Shown here piece after piece: positions 62,925 through 64,000 of a DNA stretch of 64,000 nucleotides; positions within the stretch are counted from its first letter, which is position 1; every line of letters starts with the position of its first letter. This stretch comes from Streptomyces sp. NBC_01231 (GTDB taxonomy: Bacteria > Actinomycetota > Actinomycetes > Streptomycetales > Streptomycetaceae), in the NCBI GenBank assembly GCA_035999765.1, contig CP108521.1, forward strand, positions 3,286,001 through 3,350,000. Reading direction: 5' to 3'. Both the position numbers and the translations under genes were made by a program. The notes under the pieces were generated by a model that saw nothing but the letters and a program-made list of their open reading frames with translations, had not been told where the DNA came from and did not search any database.

Positions 62925-63374
62925 TCACCACCCGCGGGCAACGAACACCAGACGGGGAGCCTTGCGCCGCTCCTCTCGCGCCTGGCGGGCGAGGGCGGTC
63001 CGGACTTCCAGCTCGTCGGCGCACTGATGGGCGACCTCGGCAATGTCCAGCGCCTGGTGGGCGAGGTCGCGAGTCTGCATGAGTGCTTGGTGGGTCTCGC
63101 GGTGGTCGAGGTGGATCTCCGCGCCGCCGATGTCGTTGAGGAGTTCGCCGACGATCTCGTCGCGCACCGGCTTGGCGTGCCCGAGCCCGCCGAGGTTGCG
63201 CTCGCACTCGATCAGGTCCTTCAGGTCGGCGATCTTGATGAGCATGTCGCCGACAGCATGGGGGTCTTGGCGGTAGAGATCGGCGAGGCAGTGGATCTGC
63301 TCGCGGGCGGCGCTGCTGCTGTCGAGCACGAGCGCGCCCTTGTGTCCGCGACGAAGGATGGGCAGGTAGTTCAT
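62925..63374 (-). CDS. Hypothetical protein
   Basis: 149 aa, helical (NYLPILRRGHKGALVLDSSS, ADLKDLIECERNLGGLGHAK, ARQAREERRKAPRLVFVARG). No family recognised. GGAAGGAC precedes the ATG at 63374, which is first after promoter P3. Confidence 0.65.
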   Translation of the reverse strand: MNYLPILRRGHKGALVLDSSSAAREQIHCLADLYRQDPHAVGDMLIKIADLKDLIECERNLGGLGHAKPVRDEIVGELLNDIGGAEIHLDHRETHQALMQTRDLAHQALDIAEVAHQCADELEVRTALARQAREERRKAPRLVFVARGW

Positions 63375-63420
63375 GTCGTCCTTCCGGTCGAGAGGGGCCT
63401 CTCCCCTTCTCCTTGGTTCT

Positions 63421-63449
63421 ATTCTATATGCATTGCCGGGGATGTCCAT
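63421..63449 (-). promoter_or_regulatory. Promoter P3 of the mobile-element block
   Basis: Minus strand -10 TAGAAT (63421-63426), 17-bp spacer, -35-like ATGGAC (63444-63449). It lies within the conserved core 63413-63434, identical to P1 over 22 bp. Confidence 0.7.
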
Positions 63450-63478
63450 ATTCCTGATGAAATTTCCTTTACGGGGGC

Positions 63479-64000
63479 CTAAGTTTTTCCCTGGCCGCCG
63501 CCCTTCCGCGCCCGTACGGCCTCGCGCGCAGCTCTGCGCGCCTCTTCGGCTACCTCCGGGTGCTCCTCGACCCGTCGGCGACGGCTGGCGGCGCCCTCAT
63601 ACCACTCATCCCAGAATCGCCCGTGGGCCCGCTGCTCCTCCTCCTTGGCCTCCTCCCGCTCCCGCCGGCGTCCTGCACGCGGGTTGGTACCGCACCCACG
63701 GCAGGAGGCAGCCGGGCGTCCTCTGTGCTTCGTGCAGCCTCTTGGCGGCTCCCCGCGTTCCGAGGCGGAGTCGTCTGGTGGAGCGGACACGGGCTCCCCT
63801 ACGGCGTCAGCCGTAGGGGTAGGGGGAGAAGGAAGGACAGAGGAAGAACCAGGAAAGGAAGGCGTTCCATCGCTGGAACCCAGTGGGTTCCCCGCGTGAA
63901 ACTCACCGGGTTCCACCGGTGGAACCCGACCGTCCTCACCATCCGGGTTCCCCCCGTGGAACCCTGACCCCTCCCCCGGGTTCCCCGCGTGGAACCCAGC
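63479..64000 (-). CDS. Arg/Glu-rich protein with Cys motif, 5' end outside window
   Basis: The frame is open from 63479 to the right edge, so the N-terminus is missing. The visible 174 residues contain repeated GFH.GNP-like units, a Pro/Ser-rich linker, GCTKHRGRPAASCRGCGTNP (possible zinc site) and a charged helix (RREREEAKEEEQRAHGRFWD). Such C-termini are seen on helix-turn-helix or replication-type proteins of actinobacterial phages and plasmids. The repeated units coincide with the palindromes at 63862-63997. Confidence 0.6.
   Translation of the reverse strand, partial: AGFHAGNPGEGSGFHGGNPDGEDGRVPPVEPGEFHAGNPLGSSDGTPSFPGSSSVLPSPPTPTADAVGEPVSAPPDDSASERGEPPRGCTKHRGRPAASCRGCGTNPRAGRRREREEAKEEEQRAHGRFWDEWYEGAASRRRRVEEHPEVAEEARRAAREAVRARKGGGQGKT
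63862..63997. repeat. Five iteron-like 20-bp palindromes
   Basis: GTTCC-N6-GGAAC cores occur at 63862-63881, 63908-63927 (perfect: GGGTTCCACCGGTGGAACCC), 63945-63964 and 63978-63997, with a decayed one at 63885-63904. They lie inside an open reading frame. Spacings are 23, 23, 37 and 33 bp. They may be binding sites for a replication or partition protein. Confidence 0.7.

Noticed and set aside
63560..63967. Plus-strand frames over the palindrome array
   Set aside because: The minus-strand frame is open to the window edge with a Cys motif and charged helix; the plus frames are proline/arginine shadows.
52000..64000. Known anti-phage system (BREX, Pgl, DISARM)
   Set aside because: Methyltransferases and PP2C are present, but no PglZ-type phosphatase, BrxC-type ATPase, DrmA/B-type protein or helicase is seen. 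A mobile-element gene block fits better.

Overview
The sequence is high-GC, with GTG and TTG starts, strong purine-rich ribosome sites and many TetR/LacI/GntR/MarR regulators. It also carries a WhiB-like protein, an SCO6745-type protein and a mycothiol-dependent-isomerase-fold protein. This points to a Streptomyces or close relative, and to accessory (arm or genomic-island) DNA rather than core chromosome. No rRNA, complete tRNA or housekeeping gene was found.

Layout. 1-1.5 kb: tail of a GH32 fructan/sucrose hydrolase and a convergent LacI regulator. 1.5-8.8 kb: scarred DNA with insertion-sequence and ABC-permease relics, a divergent TetR/SDR pair with palindromic operators, a family of DUF6585-like proteins and a serpin. 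8.8-17.2 kb: a TetR-controlled MBL-hydrolase/MFS/FAH cluster, a broken CoA-transferase, MarR, three small oxidative or detoxification genes and a radical SAM protein. 17.6-33.4 kb: a coherent catabolic island. It has a secreted beta-helix glycosidase-like protein, a GntR regulator, an acid-sugar dehydratase, an ABC sugar importer, a mutarotase, an FAH hydrolase, an SDR, an aldo-keto reductase, a lactonase and LutABC. Together these spell the oxidative L-fucose (6-deoxyhexose) route to pyruvate plus L-lactate, with the lactate burned by LutABC. Two of its promoters share one site in identical promoter geometry. 34.5-41.2 kb: esterases, oxidoreductases and TetR genes. 42.5-46.9 kb: an SCO6745-like protein, a maleylpyruvate-isomerase-like protein and a subtilase with a P-domain. 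47.2-48.2 kb: IS5 and VapBC relics.

48.97-51.6 kb: a decayed type I-E CRISPR-Cas locus. It has a 12-repeat array, the last ~24 codons of cas6e, frameshifted cas1 and cas2, and a second two-repeat array in the opposite direction. No effector genes remain.

52-64 kb: a compact block of about 20 minus-strand genes with GTGA/ATGA overlaps, including DUF4314, a methyltransferase-like protein, PP2C, a RusA-like protein, a WhiB-like protein and a C5 DNA methyltransferase. The genes share a 22-bp promoter core and a common leader upstream of their starts. The block ends at five short palindromes inside a gene that runs off the window. It looks like part of a phage/plasmid-type integrated element.

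Four same-orientation copies of a 3' half of a tRNA carrying a CAU anticodon (4.84, 8.58, 41.79 and 48.65 kb), each inside a longer shared repeat, divide the window. I read them as attachment-site scars of elements stacked at one tRNA gene, which would make most of this window an accretion island. The complete tRNA is not in view.
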